Shown here piece by piece: positions 61,973 through 64,000 of a DNA stretch of 64,000 nucleotides. A program made the position numbers and the translations under genes. Each line of letters begins with the position of its first letter. The stretch's first letter is position 1. The notes under the pieces are model-generated. The model did no database searches. It had not been told where the DNA came from and worked only from the letters and a program-made list of their open reading frames with translations. This stretch comes from Doris montereyensis (lineage: Eukaryota > Mollusca > Gastropoda > Nudibranchia > Dorididae): NCBI GenBank assembly GCA_037039925.1, contig JAXRKP010000344.1, forward strand, positions 282,357-346,356. Reading direction: 5' to 3'.

Positions 61973-62340
61973 CACAACTCCTTAACCATAGGTCACTTTT
62001 GAAAAAAGCAAAAACAATTCTGAATAATACAGAGTGACGTAATAAAGGAGGAATTTCAGTACAAAAATATAAACTACTTATCATGTTGTAGTAATATGGC
62101 CATCTTATCTCGCAAAGATGGGTATAAAATGTGGACTGGTACAAATTCTCCATCAACTCAGAAGGGGCATTAAAAAAAAAGTAGACAAATTCTATCCACC
62201 CATATTATAACCTGCCTAGAACAAACATCTGTCCATAATGACTGCATTGGTCTATACTCATTGGTGGTTGTTATGGACAAGTTGGACTGTATATTATATT
62301 ATATCTATACGTGCACTGAAGATATATATGCATGTCATAC

Positions 62341-63062
62341 AAATGTACTGTACTGTGCTAAGGCCAGTCACAGAACATTGTGGTAACCTCTCTCTTTGCT
62401 TACCCAAATAGGAATACTACCGTCAAATTTGTTTATTGGGAATCAAGTGGGGGAAAAAATGGGCGGGATAAAAATCATAAGACAGATACATTAAATTATT
62501 AAAACTCAAAAAAATGCTTAATATAGATCTGATAGTTAATACTATTTTTGCATTTATAATAGATTTAAAACGGAGTTACTATTTGTCATTAATGGCGAGT
62601 TTCAAAGAGCAAAAAAAATGCTCTTTTCTTCATTAGTATCTGATAAATGGTCAGTGAATCGATATATATAGCATTTGGGGTACTCAAGCTTGTGCTCATA
62701 CAAATATACTGTACTGTGCTAAAGGCGAGTCACAGAACATTGTGGTAACTCTCTCATTGGTTATCCAGATAGGAATACCACCGTCAAATTTGTTTAATGG
62801 GAATCAAGTGGGAAAAAATGGGCGGGATAAAAATCATAACACAGATACATTAAATTAGTAAAACTCAATAAAATGCTTAATATAGATCTGATAGTTAATA
62901 CTATTTTGCATTTATAATAGATTTAAAATGGATTTACTATTTGTCATTAATGGTGAGTTTCAGAGAGCGAAAAAAATGCTCTTTTCTTCATAGTATCTGA
63001 TAAATGGTTGATTATGGACGGTGAATCGATATAGCATTTCGGTTCTCAAGCTTGTGCTCTCA
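62341..63062. repeat. 355-bp direct tandem duplication upstream of TTF2
   Basis: 62341-62698 and 62700-63062 are direct copies differing by small indels and substitutions; both contain GCCAGTCACAGAACATTGTG or its close variant, GAATCAAGTGGG, ATGGGCGGGATAAAAATCAT and AATATAGATCTGATAGTTAA. The start of TTF2 is 1.4 kb away, so they could carry upstream regulatory sequence, but nothing shows it. Confidence 0.9.
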
Positions 63063-63354
63063 GTAGCGTGTATTTCCTGTTCATTGTAAGTGTTCTTTTA
63101 AATTCATTCACTCATTGTTTACCAAGCTGACACGTCTACTTTATCTCCACCTTGAAACACAATGAAATGATACGTTTACTGTGAACGTATTTAGTAAGAA
63201 AAGCTACTCGATTCATAATTGGCAATACATGTGAAACTAATGACGAATAGTATTTTCGTTCTCAGGTACTTGTCATTGATATTGAATTTGAAATGCATTG
63301 AATCTGCATTTAGTAGATCTTTCATCTAAAATCTATCTAGATTCTCTAGATCTC

Positions 63355-63676
63355 TAGGGACTCGGTAGTCAGAAGGTAAGGTGTTTGCCTCTAAACTGCC
63401 AAAAGGTAGTGAAAATTTTCTCAAAGTGTTTTCTAGTAAAATCTAGATCTACCCCCTGGTCTAGGGTAGGTGGATTGATACCTAGTCCCATCTGAGACAG
63501 ACGATAAAACCGATGTCCTTGTTACGTGTACAGATCGCAACTGACAGCACTCTGTCCGTTAAAGATTCCAGCCTTGGCTGTTTACAGGGACAGCACATGT
63601 GAAAATTGAAAAAATAAATCTACGAAAAACCCCCAAGATTACATTAGTTGTGGATGTGGGTAAATCAAATCAAACT
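63355..63676 (+). mobile_element. SINE family S3, copy 2
   Basis: Plus orientation of the element at 37470-37906: head GGACTCGGTAGTCAGAAGGT, body CTAGGGTAGGTGGATTGATA, GACGATAAAACCGATGTCC and TTGGCTGTTTACAGGGACAG, tail TTAGTTGTGGATGTGGGTAA and ATCAAATCAAA. Confidence 0.78.
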
Positions 63677-64000
63677 AGATCTAGATTAGATCTCTCTCTA
63701 GATAAGTACCGATTCCATTTCGAAGCAAAGCATAGGCTATATATTGATATTTATATATATGGCAGGTTTCACAAAATGGTCCATCCCCATTTCCCTCTTT
63801 TGTCAAAATGTACATGTTATATTTTTTACAAGTGTTATATACCATGTTAAAGCTTAGAACATGAGGATTCCAGATATATGACTTTAAGAGATAGCAAAGG
63901 ACTGTGGAGCAAGTAAATTAGCTTTTAAAAGTCATGTTTTTCAGTCAAGGGGCATAACTGTGAAAATTCTAGGTCCAACGCCAGTACGTAATGTTACGTG
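63677..64000. other. no feature recognised
   Basis: AT-rich sequence with CTAGATCTAGATTAGATC-type strings and no gene-like frame. Confidence 0.4.

Overview
This is animal (metazoan) nuclear DNA. It is AT-rich, has long introns with canonical GT-AG junctions, and is full of SINEs, LINE remnants, DNA-transposon ends, minisatellites and long (GA)n tracts. The repeat style (tRNA-headed SINEs, LINE 3' ends reading GCGCTATATAAAT followed by (ATT)n, many AGATCTAGATCTA strings) suggests a lophotrochozoan, most likely a gastropod mollusc. That placement is inference from style and was not searched.

One protein-coding gene dominates the window. It lies on the minus strand from the start codon at 60978 to the stop codon at 13013, about 48 kb. 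It encodes an orthologue of transcription termination factor 2 (TTF2, Drosophila lodestar), a SNF2-family DNA-dependent ATPase with an N-terminal GRF zinc finger. I could place 24 coding exons by protein similarity plus GT/AG junctions. Their phases agree from exon to exon except across one gap, where a small exon is missing between 23471 and 22905. The assembled protein is about 1,130-1,150 residues, close to my recollection of the vertebrate protein (about 1,160). Three single-base frame breaks are visible (two in exon 5, one in exon 24); the splice phases downstream fit if each is a one-base indel.

Layout: 1-2.9 kb, ordinary DNA with small duplications. 2.9-9.2 kb, a 28-bp satellite array. 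9.2-13.0 kb, TTF2 downstream/3' UTR region with a SINE, a 31-bp inverted-repeat element and a small tandem array. 13.0-61.0 kb, TTF2, whose introns hold nearly everything else: a pogo/Tigger-like element, (GA)n arrays, an ~84-bp array flush against exon 21, a mariner-like remnant, an 8.8-kb 37-bp array flush against exon 18, a fold-back element present in two copies, 64-bp and 22-bp minisatellites, a LINE with another LINE nested in it, and a PIF/Harbinger-like fragment. 61-64 kb, upstream DNA with a 355-bp tandem duplication and SINE-like repeats.

The most unusual observation is that two unrelated tandem arrays in the same gene (19.77-20.55 kb and 23.64-32.44 kb) each begin exactly at a 3' splice site, and their repeat unit contains that splice site: polypyrimidine stretch, YAG and the first bases of the exon. 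TTF2 pre-mRNA would therefore carry many copies of two of its own splice acceptors in front of the real ones. I found no other convincing gene.
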